From Brachypterus glaber (taxonomy: Eukaryota > Arthropoda > Insecta > Coleoptera > Kateretidae), in contig OY294054.1 of NCBI GenBank assembly GCA_958510825.1, forward strand, positions 9,030,319-9,094,318: 64,000 bases of DNA. Reading direction: 5' to 3'. The notes beneath the pieces were generated by a model. The model was not told where the DNA came from. It saw nothing but the letters and a program-made list of their open reading frames with translations, and made no database searches. Each line of letters starts with the position of its first letter. Position 1 is the first letter of the stretch. Positions 43,420 through 55,600 of the stretch are shown here, one piece after another. A program made the translations under genes and the position numbers.

Positions 43420-45208
43420 TAAATATTTTAAGTTGAGAGTTCCGTTATTGAAGAGATAAAAAGCTTGTGAAAATACCAGATTAAATTCCCCGACATTTCT
43501 AGGTGTTTTAAACCGCTGGGATGTCAAACTATAGTAAGGGACAATCCATAAAATATGTCACGATAAATTTGATAACACAGCTCCACAAAAAATAAACTTT
43601 GGTACCCTTTCCTAGGTTTTGGGCCGCTGAATTCGATCCTGCATTACTTTAGTTTTTCAAGAAAAATACGGAAATTTATCGTGATTTTGTCAATTTTTTT
43701 TTAACATTATTCAGATTTTTTATTGCTCAATTTGAATTTGGCCGCAGAAATAAGATTTTTAAGAAAAACTCATGAAAAGTTGCATTTTTTGGCGTGTTTG
43801 AGCTTATTTTTCTCCAAAACTTGACGTAGTGGAAATATTTTAAGCTTAGGATTCAGAAACCCAAATTCTATATACATTTTTTTCTGTTATTTTTTTAGCC
43901 ACCCCTTAGCATGTATTTTTTTACATGCAATTAATACATTACGCTGGGCTAGGCTCCCCGTTCTAATACCATAACACTTTACGTGATTTTTTTTAATCGT
44001 TTAGTATCTTCTTTAAAGGTGGGCCCTCGGGTGGGCCGAAAATTTTAATACCAAAACGATACGTACTCTCAAGTCTTGAGATCCAGTTTTAGAACACGCA
44101 AATGTGTTTTTTTTTTTAAATTGGACAAAATTTCTGACAGCAGCAGGCAAAAATACTTAAATATATATTCACACACTATTTTTCCCAGGGCTGTCCGAAA
44201 TGTTGATCAAATAAAGAAAAAATACTTAACGTGTTTCTAAAACTCGAGTGAAACATTTGAGTATGGCAAGTTGGTTCACATATACCTATTTTTGGCCCAT
44301 TCTTAAAATTTTTACTCACAATGTGGCATGTAAAGATACTGAAAGGTTAAAAAAATCACGTAAGGGGCTATTTAACAATCATGTTACCGGCCTGGGGGGG
44401 GGGGGAGGTGTAGTTGTAAGTGATGGCATATACTAAATGTTCCAATTTAAGTGACGAAATGGTGACAAATGGAGGGGGAGTCTAAAAATAGTAAACATTA
44501 GGTGACATAACAGGATATTAAGTTACAATTTTTGCGCGGTACTTGCAAAATTCAGCGAAATCGAAGCTTAATTTCTTAAAATATTTGTAAAGGTAACATA
44601 CAAAAGTCGATATATTTTTTAAAGATTTTATTTCAATAATGTTATATAATGAACCAAGGTAGGGCATAAATAAAATATTATGAGATGATACCTACTTAAA
44701 TTGCGGTAAAAAACTAATCGAACAAATGAGTTAATCATTTTCACACATTAAAAAAAATATATTCAAAATTAATCCTAAGGAACTTGATTACTCAAATTGA
44801 TTTTTAAATGTGTATTTTTAACTAACATTTTCCTTACATTTTTTCTTATATATACATTGTACATTTTCTAGTATTAACAAAAGAAATAACAAGTTACACT
44901 TTTTTAATAATTAGTGAATATACAGGGTGTGTTTTAAATTACCCCATTTTATCTTTTTTAAAGTAATAGGCATGTGCTTCTTTTAGCAAAACTTTTTCAC
45001 ATTAGAACATAAATTATGTTCTGAAACCGGTTTTCCATAAATAACCCCGGAATTACCTTTAAATAGGACACTGTATATATAGAACCGTTAAAGAAAATAA
45101 TTCGAAATAAGGCTATTTTAAAATTGATAGCTTATATTTATTTGAAGTAAACACAAAGGCCTATTTTTTGTTAAAATGTCCCCTTATTAAACGTTTTTTA
45201 TACGTATA
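43420..45208. other. Intergenic AT-rich DNA, no gene seen
   Basis: Contains a MITE-like fragment GGGACAATCCATAAAATATG near 43540, a poly-G tract near 44393-44404, and no supported open frame. Confidence 0.45.
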
Positions 45209-45346
45209 TGTGACCCTGCACAAAGAAACCAGGTTAGTGTGTCAAAATTACTTTTTTTGTCGGATTATTATGTAGAAAAGAATCCGAACAAAAAAAAATA
45301 AATTTAAATTTGACACACTAACTTGGTTTCTTTGTGCAGGGTCACA
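45209..45346. mobile_element. 138-bp MITE, TGTGACCCTGCACAAAG ends
   Basis: Near-perfect 38-bp inverted ends: TGTGACCCTGCACAAAGAAA and TTTCTTTGTGCAGGGTCACA. It is inserted between mirrored flanks (AATGTCCCCTTATTAAACG / TTTAATAAGAGGACATT), so it sits at the centre of an older palindrome. Confidence 0.93.
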
Positions 45347-45954
45347 GATAGGTAAATTTACGTATAATAAACTTTTAATAAGAGGACATTTAAACAAAAA
45401 ATGGAACTTTGTTTACTGGGAAAGTACGGAATTTAACATTAAAACTGCCAGGAAAAATTATTCTATGAGAAAATGATCCAAAAGAGCCAGAATAGTGACT
45501 GCAATTAACTTTTCTTAGAAATATGTTTTTGTAACGGTACTATACAGGGTGTTAAGTGTCAAGTTATATTTTAAGGGGCTCCTTAAAAAAAAACACACCC
45601 TGCATAGACAACTGACATATTTTAAATAACTAAAAAACACTTTAATATTGAATATACAGGTGATTTTTGGATGGCCCTTTTTGTATTTGACAAAAATGTA
45701 TATTCAATATTTAGTTGTTTTATGGATATTGTTAAATATTGTCAAGTACATAAAAAAAGCTTCATATGCCAGTTATACGGTTTTATTTTTTTATCAAAAA
45801 GAATAAACTGTAAAATTAGTACATTAGGTAAACGAAGACAAAAAAAAAATATAAGATTTCATCCAAATTACAAACAAAAAAAAAATAGCTGTATATAAAA
45901 AATACAATTATGCATAAGTTGTTTTGAATAAAATATATACACCATTATAGTCTC

Positions 45955-46755
45955 AGAACTGGTGATCATTTTCATTAGGTTATTTTTTCCCGGCTTAATT
46001 TTACATATGCATTTTAATTAAGCCAATTGCCAGGCTCTGGATCCGGTTACTTTAGGTGCTAGAAACCTTAAAAAGGTGGTAATCAAATTTTAAAAATATT
46101 TTGCTTTTTAACATTTTTTTTACATAGAAAGAAAAAGATATCATTGTGAAATTTTGAAGGTATGTTTATATTTAAAGAATACAATTTTTTTAGATTTTTA
46201 AAGTGCCACTTTTTTGCCATAATTTTTTTTTGAAAAAAACGGTGGTCGCCATGATTCCGGCCGATTGAAACGACTGAAAAAAAAAACGGGATATTATTTA
46301 GTCTTGAAGTCGCTATAGCCATATCTAGAAGAAATTTTTTGACAAAAAAATAACAAACTGGCGGACGATTTTAAAAAAAAATAAATAATTTTCAAGAAAA
46401 ACGTCTGCCATTTTGTTATTTTTTGGCCAAAAAAATTTCTTCTAGTTCAAGCTATACCAACTTCAATAAATAATATCCCGTTTTTTTTTTAGTCGATCCA
46501 AATGGCCGGAATCATGGCGACCACCGTTTTTTAGGTTTTTTTTTCAAACGAAAATTATGGCAAAAATGGCACTTTAAAAATCTAATTTTTTTGTTTGTAT
46601 TCTTTAAGTATAAATAAACATACCTACAAAATTTCACAATGATATCTTTTTTCTTTATAAATAAATGAGTAAAAAAAGATTATTTTTAAAATTTGAAGGT
46701 AGAAAGACCCCTTAAGACATAATACAGCCGGTAGAAAATGGCCACCAGCTCTCTG
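45955..46755. mobile_element. Fold-back family R copy split by family P
   Basis: Left arm GAACTGGTGATCATTTTC...CTGGATCCGGTTACTTTAGG (45957-46083), right end GAAAATGGCCACCAGCTC (~46733-46752). The middle is replaced by a family P hairpin (46084-46715). Confidence 0.75.
46084..46715. mobile_element. Family P hairpin, copy A
   Basis: ~630-bp palindrome with arms TGAAATTTTG(A/T)AGGTATGT, GTCGCCATGATTCCGGCCG, CGGGATATTATT, AGTCGCTATAGCC, and a centre around AAACGTCTGCCATTTTGTTA. The right end AGAAAGACCCC is followed by TTAA; the left end is diverged. Confidence 0.9.
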
Positions 46756-47206
46756 ACTATTAATAAATGAAATTTAAAACCCTCCTTGTTTTTTTTCTTT
46801 CCAACAAAATATTTTCACAGAAAATACCTTAAAAATTTTGATATTTTTGACATTAACTATTTTTTTTGTAAATAAGAAATATTTTTAACAGAAATCTAGA
46901 ACTACTACTCTACTAATACAGGATGTGGTAGAACAAGTTTCATTAAAAAAACATGACACCCTGTAGAAAAAGGTTAATCTTCATTTTTATATAGTTCTAT
47001 ACAGGGGCCATGAACTATCAGAGCATTTTTTTTTTTTGAAAAATGTGTTGCATACTTTTTTCGGGCCCTGTATAAAATGAAAAAAAATCTCGCATAGCAG
47101 TGTGTAGGACAAAGTTTGATATGCAAGTTTTAAAAAGTTGCACAAAAACCAAAATGTTATCCTGTCATTTTAAAAATATATACAATTATATTTTATTGTA
47201 AACGTC

Positions 47207-47692
47207 GGAGATCTGGTGGACATTTTCAACAAGTTATTTAACTGAACTTTACGTAAGTACATTGTAATCCGGATCCGGTTCCTTTGGGTTCTAGTCAAAA
47301 AAAGGTGTTTGAGAAAGTGGTACCCTAAAAACTAATTTTTACTTACTAAGTCATAGACATTACATTTATTACATTCAGGTTAACCTATTTTCATAGTTAC
47401 ACACAATAATTATGGGACCTTTTTTTTAGTCAAAATCAAAATTTTTGGCAGGGGTAAACCCCTTGCCCCAAATTATTGTGATTAACTAAAAATAGCTTAA
47501 TGAATGTAACAAACGCAATGACTCAAAGGTTTAAGGCACCTCATTTTACTCCCCTTTTTTGGGATTCTAGCACCCAAAGGAACTGGATACAGAACCTGGC
47601 GATTTGCAAATAGCTCAATTAGATAGTACTTTAAGACAATTAAAATTCAGCCGCGAAAAAACAACTTGTTAAAAATGTTCACTAGCTCTTAA
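47207..47692. mobile_element. Fold-back family R, full copy
   Basis: Left GATCTGGTGGACATTTTCAA...CCGGATCCGGTTCCTTTGGG; right CACCCAAAGGAACTGGATAC...AAATGTTCACTAGCTC. The centre has TTACATTTATTACATTCAGG and its inverted partner. Confidence 0.85.
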
Positions 47693-48018
47693 GACTAAAA
47701 GGGTGTCCAGTTAAATGGTGACTTAAAAGAAAAAATCTAAATATATCGCAAAGAAGAAGACAAGGGTCAAATTTGCTTTTAAAACAAATTATTGAAATAT
47801 AGAGTATTTCAAAGAATAATTTTATTGAATTTGTCAATAGTGAATAAAGTTTGTTAACAATGTTACAAAATGATTTGTAAACAAAATTTATACAAAATTA
47901 GATGTGAGAAATTTTTATATAGGAAAAAAAAACATTCTTTGACATACTGTATACAGTATTTTTTACCGTTTAAATACAAAGTCAAAAGCACATAAAAGTA
48001 CATGGAAAGAAATTTTAA

Positions 48019-48363
48019 GGGGTCCTTCTACCTTTAAATTTTAAAAATATTTTGTTTTTGAACATTTTTTTTATATAGAAAGAAAAGAGATACCGTTGTG
48101 AAATTTTGTAGGTGTGTACTGAATAATATCCCGTTTTTTTTTAGTCGATCCAAACGGCTGGAATCATGGCGCCCACCGTTTTTTGACGTTTTTTTTTTTT
48201 CAAAAAAAAATATGACAAAAAATGGCACTTTCTAAAAAAATTTTTTGTATTCTTCAAATATAAATAAACATACCTACAAAATTTCACAATTATATATTTT
48301 TTCTTTCTATATAAAAAAAATTAAAAACAAAATATTTTTAAAATTTGAGGGAAGAAAGAACCC
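48019..48363. mobile_element. Family P hairpin, copy B (centre deleted)
   Basis: Left end after TTAA (48015-48018): GGGGTCCTTCTACC. At ~48118 it jumps from GTAGGTGTG to CTGAATAATATCCCG, losing the left inner arm and loop; the right arm continues to CCCTTA. Confidence 0.88.
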
Positions 48364-48766
48364 TTACGTAAAAATTCACGATGAAACCTAGTAAATGCGG
48401 GATATCATGACACTGGTAATTACTGCAAGAAAAGTACTACATTTTCGTGAAAATTTCACGGTAATTACCAAAAAATTATGATGCGGTTAACATTCACAAA
48501 AAGCCAGTACATTACATTACATTACCAGTAAATTTTACAGTTATTCACAGTAAAAATATCCGAGTGTCAATGACCCCGAATTTACTGTAATCTTTACTGA
48601 ATCGACAATGATCTATGATACAAAAAAAATCCCCAGATGGAAAAGACTCAAAAATCAAGGGGAGAAAAAATGAATAATCGAAATACGTATATTTTTAATG
48701 AACCACAGTGGCACATTACAAATCAAATTTTCAAATTTATTTTAAATCTCAAAATTACCAGTTTAA

Positions 48767-49437
48767 GGGGTCTTTCTACCTTCAAATTAAAAAAAAAAAT
48801 ATTTTGTTTTTAAACATTTTTTTATATAGAAAAAAAAACAGATATCATTGTGAAATTTTGTAGGTATGTTTATTTATATTTAAAGAATACATTTTTTTAG
48901 ATTTTTAAAGTGCCATTTTTTGCCATCAAATGTTTTTGAAAAAAAAACATAAAAAAAAACGGTGGTCGCCATGATTTCGGCCGTTTGGATCGACTAAAAA
49001 AAAAATGGGATATTATTCAGTATTGAAGTCGCTATAGCCCTATCTATAAGAAAAAAATTTGGCCAAAAAATAACAACATGGCAGACGCTTTTCTTGAAAA
49101 TTATTTAAAAATTTTTGAAAAACGTCCGCCATTCTGTTATTTTTTTACCAAAAAAATTCTTCTAGATAGGGCTATAGCGACTTCAATACTGAATAATATC
49201 TCGTTTTTTTTTCAGTCGATCCAAACGGCCGGAATCATGGAGACCACCGTTTTTTGATGTTTTTAACAAACAAAAATTATGGCAAAAAATGGCACTTTAA
49301 AAATCTAAAAAAAAATTGTATTCTTTAAATATAAATAAACATACCTACAAAATTTCACAATGATATCTGTTTTTCTTCCTATATAAAAAAAATGTTCAAA
49401 AACAAAATATTTTTAAAATTTAAAGAGTAGAAAAAGT
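48767..49437. mobile_element. Family P hairpin, copy C
   Basis: TTAA then GGGGTCTTTCTACCTTC. Full palindrome with the GGTGGTCGCCATGATTTCGG and CGACTTCAATACTGAATAAT arms; the right end has decayed. Confidence 0.9.
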
Positions 49438-50259
49438 CAAAATAAGGTTTGAACCAAGTCGTTTTTTTTTTACTTTATCTCAAGAGTGGTTTGAGATTAG
49501 TTTTTTAAATATTTTATTTTTAAATCTTGGTAAACTTTCTGGTCAAAATAAAATAAAAATCAGCCCTGCAGGCTTCTAGAAGTTTCACCGTTTTTTTGAT
49601 GACTAATGAGTTAAATTTTATAATTTAACTAATGATATCTCGAGTTTCTACAAATCCCAAAATCGTCAGATCAAAAATTAGTAGGGGACTCAATTTTTTT
49701 TTAATCATCTATCGATCCCCACAATCTTAAAAATTATGATCAACAATTAAAATTTACAATCTTCAATTTTTAGAATGACTTTTGACACTTTAAATTGGTG
49801 AATTACAAAAGGCGATAGTCAATAATCAAAATTACTGTCAAAAAAAATGTGGACCCTATTTTAAGTGTATTTTTTTTTTGAATACTTTATTAGATCTTCA
49901 ATTTAAAATTTGACGTTATTTTCTCATGCGTTTTACCTTTTTTTTTACTTTTCTCTCAAACAAGACCAAACGTTATACATAGGTACAATCTTCAAAAAAA
50001 TCCCAGAAAGTACAATTTATTTTTTTTAACTATTAATATAATATTAAAAAAAAAGTGTAAACAAAAAAATATGAAATCATATTTTTGTGATTTGCAGAGG
50101 TTTTTTTTAAACACATATGGCGTTATTTTATTAGGAAAGTTATTTTTTAAATTTAATTTTTTATGTAGCCTTTATTTGACTTTTCAAATATTTATACTTT
50201 TCAAGAAAAAAAAAATTCATAATGAAAACGAAAATTAAAAAACAAGTCTGTAAACAAGA
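49438..50259. other. Intergenic AT-rich DNA, no gene seen
   Basis: No recognisable element boundaries and no supported open frame. Confidence 0.4.
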
Positions 50260-50734
50260 CATATACGGTGCATTTTTAACAGCGTTTTGAAATTTTGGTT
50301 TTTAACATTTCAGTGTTTAATTTTTCATCCTCGAAACGCGAAATTTTGCTCGAAAACGGTTAATTCTACGGTATTACAACAAGAGTACCTTTTTTATGTA
50401 TTTTTATCTAAGGAATAATATTCTTATAATAAATCCACAAAAAAATTGGGGCAAAAAAAAGACCCCCCCCATGTCGCACGCCCTGGTTAAAATAACTACA
50501 TAAAAATGACATAAGATAATAGGCCATATAAGGCTTAGATCATATGGAAGACCTCGTTGCTATAGCTTAAAGGGTACCTTAGTTTAAATAAAAACCGATT
50601 TTTTTAGCCCCTTATAAAAAGGCGTAGTTCCCTTACGACCCATTTCTAGACATATGTTTATATGAACATTTTTTCATATTTTCCGATGTAGAATTACCCC
50701 TTAAATTATTGACGCTATTTCAAATACACCGTAT
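50260..50734. mobile_element. Fold-back family Q, right arm
   Basis: Matches the right half of 54860-55970: TTCAGTGTTTAATTTTTCAT, AGAGTACCTTTTTTATGTAT, GACCTCGTTGCTATAGC, CTTACGACCCATTTCTAGAC, and ends ATTTCAAATACACCGTA. Confidence 0.8.
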
Positions 50735-50867
50735 GTAAAATTACGCCGGGAGAAAATAATGAAAATTTTCACCGGCTCTCCGCATTGCAGATCAATTGTT
50801 TTTATTTTTTTTTTATTTTGACCAGCGTTAAAAAAAACTGTGTTTTTGTAACTATGGGCTATACTCA

Positions 50868-51022
50868 AAATACGTAACGGCCTTAGGGGGAAGGGGGGTC
50901 GTGCTTAGCGTTCGGTAAGTAACGAGGGGGAGGGGGGACTGATGTAGCGTTACGTAACGCTCTTTATTATTTTTAAACAAACAAAATTTGCAAAATGTTG
51001 CGTTACGTATTTTAAGTATGAC
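50868..51022. mobile_element. MITE with AAAATACGTAACG ends
   Basis: Left ATACTCAAAATACGTAACGG, inverted right CGTTACGTATTTTAAGTAT. G-rich GGGGGAGGGGGG interior, as in 5352-5563. Confidence 0.75.
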
Positions 51023-51976
51023 TCCTTTAAATTGTACTGGTAAGATTATTTTTAAGAACGAAATAATGCATGAAAATTATTTTCTTTTTTTGGTGTAAAA
51101 CATGAAAAAGTGATATGACTACCTACAGTGGATTTCATTATAATTTTTTTTAAAAGATATCTTTGGATATCACACAAACCAACATAAAATAAAATTTCCA
51201 ATACTAGTTATAAAAATAAAATAGTGTTTTTTTTTAAGTTCACTAACACAACATTATATAAATTATAAATACACTTTTAGAATGTTCTTATATTAGAGCA
51301 TTTCACAAACCAACTCATTTTTTTTTGGATTTTTTTTTGAAAATAATACTTCCAAATCAATTTTTATTTTTTCTTGCTTGGAAAAGAATAAATTTAAATA
51401 TTTCTAGGACTGGTATATTTTTTATTTTTAAATTCGCATATTTTACACTTAATTTCCTCGACACCCTAATTTAGTGTCATGTAACAATAATGCATAAATG
51501 AATTTTATGTTAATTTTGAAACGATATTTAAAAAATTACTTTGAATTATCAAGGAAAATAACATTGAACAGAAAAGCATATAACATATACATATGTAAAA
51601 ATAAAAATAAAAATAAAATTGTTGAAGATATTAAAAAAAAAAATAAATAAATTTTCAAATTTACAAAATTGTTAAAAAAAACTAAATATACAAAAATGTC
51701 CATTTAAAAGATTCACACTGTATATATTTATGAACCAATTACATATTTTGAAAGATTTAAACTTTTATGATATACATATATTAATATACTATACTATTAA
51801 ATTCCACTTAAAAGAAAAAATATTTTGCTTGGATAAAAACATTAAATTTTCAGCAAAATTCCCGTTAAAAATAGGTGAAACTACATGAATAATTCTTAAT
51901 TCTATTTTTTTATTGCAAAATAAAAATTGATTACATTTGAAATAAAATTTTCAAAAAAAAAAATACTATACTTGAA
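51023..51976. other. Intergenic AT-rich DNA, no gene seen
   Basis: Runs of A and T with no open frame of note and no clear inverted repeat. Confidence 0.45.
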
Positions 51977-52363
51977 GAACTGGTGAACATTTTTAAGAAG
52001 TTATTTTCTTCCAGCCGAATTCTGCGTATGTCTTTAAGTACATTCTAATTAAGCTATTTCCAAACTTTCATGTTCTAGATCCGGTTCCTTTGGGTGCTAG
52101 AAGCCAAAAAAAGGTGCTGAGAAGTAGTGCCATAAAAACTTATTTTTAACTTTAACCTGGATGTAATAAATGTATGTATGACTTGGAAAGTCAAAAATAG
52201 GTTTTCAGGATAACCCATTTTAACACATTTTTTGGGGCTTCTAGCACCCGAAGGACCCGGATCCAGAAACTGGCTATTTTTTAAACAGCTTTATTGGAAT
52301 CTGCTTTAAGAAATAAAAAAAATTAATCCGGAAGAAAACTTGTTGAAAATGTTCACCAGCTCT
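51977..52363. mobile_element. Fold-back family R, full copy
   Basis: Left GAACTGGTGAACATTTTTAA, GATCCGGTTCCTTTGGGTGC; right GGCTTCTAGCACCCGAAGGA, TTGAAAATGTTCACCAGCTC. It lies ~200 bp beyond the Hcf stop codon on the downstream side. Confidence 0.87.
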
Positions 52364-52570
52364 AACAGACTACCAACTCGATTTGAAAACAGAAACAGTC
52401 TCAGTTTTAATGAAATGCCTCATATGTGAAAAGAAGGAATTCAAATGTAAAACTCTGGGCCTTATTTAAATAATAAAATATACACCCTATTTTTTTTAGT
52501 TTCTTTTATCCTTGTTTTAATTTTAATATTTACTAGTTTACATCGACACTTAACAATTATATCTTGCTTT

Positions 52571-52665
52571 TTACATTTCGTCCTTGCTTTCGAATTTTTG
52601 CTTTTTCTGCGGGTTCGGCTGCTCCACCGGTCTTTTAACGGGCGATTTGTTTGTGGATTGTGGGT
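52571..52665 (-). CDS. Hcf: Hcf last exon, nuclear signal and stop
   Basis: Acceptor TTTTGTTTCAG|AC. Encodes [16 protein letters not shown], then [11 protein letters not shown] and TAA. ATTAAA variants at 52516-52527 (minus strand) are possible polyadenylation signals. Confidence 0.92.
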
Positions 52666-55600
52666 CTGAAACAAAAGAAACCGTGAATATATCTATTGAA
52701 AATTTGAGGTCGATCGGATTTTTCCTTTCTCACAAAAAAAAGTACTGTGATGGAAAAAAAATCTTTTTTTTTTTTGCTTATATCATATTATTTTTTACTA
52801 AAACGTCGAGAAAAATCAAATGAAAACAAAATAATGTCTGTCTGGCGGCCTGTCTGTCTGTATCCACGATAACTTAAGAACGCTTTGAGCTAGTGACTTA
52901 AAATTTGGTATGCAGATGTATTTTTATATTATCTTGGACAAGTTCGTTCGTTCGCAAAATCTGTTGGGGGAAGGGTGGTAAAAGGGAGCTTAAATTTTTG
53001 TATTAGTCTTTTTTTTTTATTATTGTCAAATTTTTTTGTCATTTTTTTCCATGAACCCCCCCCCCTCTCCAAAATGTAAAAAATTGTTTCTGAACATTGA
53101 CTTTTTTAGTATTCACCATAGAAGAAATATTTTAAACCACCTAAAAGATAAAAAAATACCCTCTCTTTCTCTCAACCCCCCCTCCCAAATATCAGAAATT
53201 GGACAACTGTTTTTTATGCGAAAGTATTCTCGCTCATTCGAGACGGCTGGTTCTTTCTTGAGCTATCGCGAGGACAAGAGCTGTATATCGACTAAATTTT
53301 CAGTTCATTGTACTAATCAACCCTGAACGATCATCTTGAAATAGCTTTTAAATTATCTAGCGATTTACAGCAAATTTGATTTAAGTGAAATTATGTACAT
53401 AATTTCACTTATATATTATATACTTATTACTGTCAAAATCAACTACAATTTTAATTAATTTCTGTGCAGTTTAGAAATTGTTAGTTTTTTGGCTTATACT
53501 GAGAAATGTGATTTACTGCAGATGGCGGCTTTTGATCCGGCACTCCTCATCTAAGGGGTCTTTTTACCATCAAATTTCAAAAATATTTTGTTTTTAAACA
53601 TTTTTTTTTATATAGAAAGAAAAAAGATATCATTGTGAAATTTTGTAGGTATGTTTATTTATATTTAAAGAATTTTTTTTATATTTTTAAAGTGCCATTT
53701 TTTTACCATTTTTTTTTTTTGAAAAAAACATTAAAAAACGGCGATCGCCATGATTCTGACCGTTTGCACCGACTGAAAAAAAAGCGGGATATTATTTCGT
53801 ATTGAAGTCGCTATAGCCCTATCTAGAAGAAATGTTTTTAGCCAAAAAATAAGAAAATGGCGGAGGTTTTTCATAAAAATTTAAACAATTTTCAAGAAAA
53901 ACGTCTGCCATTTTGTTATTTTTTGACCAAAAAATGTTCTAGATAGGGCTATAGCGACTTCAATACTGAATACTATCCCGTTTTTTTTAGCCGATCCAAA
54001 CGGCGGGAATCATGACGACCACCGTTTTTATGTTTTTTCTTCAAAAAACATTTATGGCAAAAAATGGCACTTTAAAAATATAAAAAATTGTATTATTTAA
54101 ATATAAACAACTACTAAATTTCACAATTATATCTTTTTCTATATAAAAAAAATGTTTAAAAACAAAATATTTTTAAAATTTGAAGGTAGACAGACCCCTT
54201 AAACATTTTCTCAATAATTTCTGAACGCTTTGACCTACAGCGTGGTTTTCAACGTAAGTAAAATAAAATTAACTAACTTTACCAGTTTTTTCAGAGATGT
54301 GTTAAAGACTCGTTAACAAAAAGATTTTCAGAAAAGTATCAGAAGCAAGATTTATTTAAGAAGCAAGATTTATTTAAGAAGCAAAATTTGTAAATACAAA
54401 TAGATGTAAAAAGTATTACCTTGTAACCACCTGACTTGGGTGGCAGGTCCATAACCCTTGTCATTTTTGGCGGCAATTCTGAATATGATTGCCGCTTTGG
54501 TCGAAGTATCTAAGTGTGCCGCTGCCAGCGATTGGTTAGTCACTATACATTGATTATTTGGGCCGCAGTAAACGCGGACGAAAGCCAACTGTCCTGGCGC
54601 ACTTGTTTTATCCTGAAAGTAAACAATAAAAGTGAAAACAGGTACTTGCGCAGAACTTCACATACGAGGGGTGAACCACTACAATTGGGAAGTCCAAAAC
54701 CAAAAATATCCACTATAAAATTTTCGGGAGATAAGAAAAAACTTTCTTTAACTAAATCCTTAACTTGAAAAAAGTAATATTCTGTAAAAGCAATTTTATT
54801 TAACAGAATAATGTATATTTTTTGAAAAATTATCAAAATTAACTCAAAATGAAAAAATACAGGGTGCATTGGAAATAAGGTCCAAAATTTTAAGGCGTGA
54901 TTCTACACAAGAAAATATGACAAAAAGTACCTATTAACATGTCTAAAAATGCGTCGTAAACCCTTTGAAAGTGGGTAAAAAATTCGGTTTTTATTTAATA
55001 ACTCAGGAACCCTTTGAGATATAGCAACGAGGTTTTGCAGGTGAACTAATCTTAATAAGGCCCATCTTCGTATGTTATTTTTATGTACTTAACCAGAGGT
55101 GTGCGAAACGGGGGTGCCTTATCAGTATTTTGTCCCAAACTGTTTTCTGTGTAACTTTTTCGTAATTTATTTTTGGAATAAGATTCCTTAGATCAAAATA
55201 CATAAAAAAAGGTAATCTAGTTGTAATAATGTAGGATTAACCGTTTTCGAGAAAAATTCATTTGAAGGTGAAATTTCACGGTTCGAGGACGAAAAATTAA
55301 ATACTAAAATTTTGAAAACCGAAATTTCAATGATGCATGGTGAATGTAAATCAAACACTAAGAAAAAAACATATATATGTACTTCCAAAAATCAATCCTA
55401 AGGGAGCTATGGTCTCCTAAAAATGCACCATTTTTAAAGGGCCATAGTAGCTTTAAAAGCGATTTTTCGATCTACATGTATAAAAAAAAATTCTTAGTTT
55501 TTGATATAGAATTTTGGTTTTCAACATTTTAGTATTTAATTTTTCGTCCTCGAACCGTGAAATTTCACATCAAATTCATTTATTCCTACAGTATTACAAC

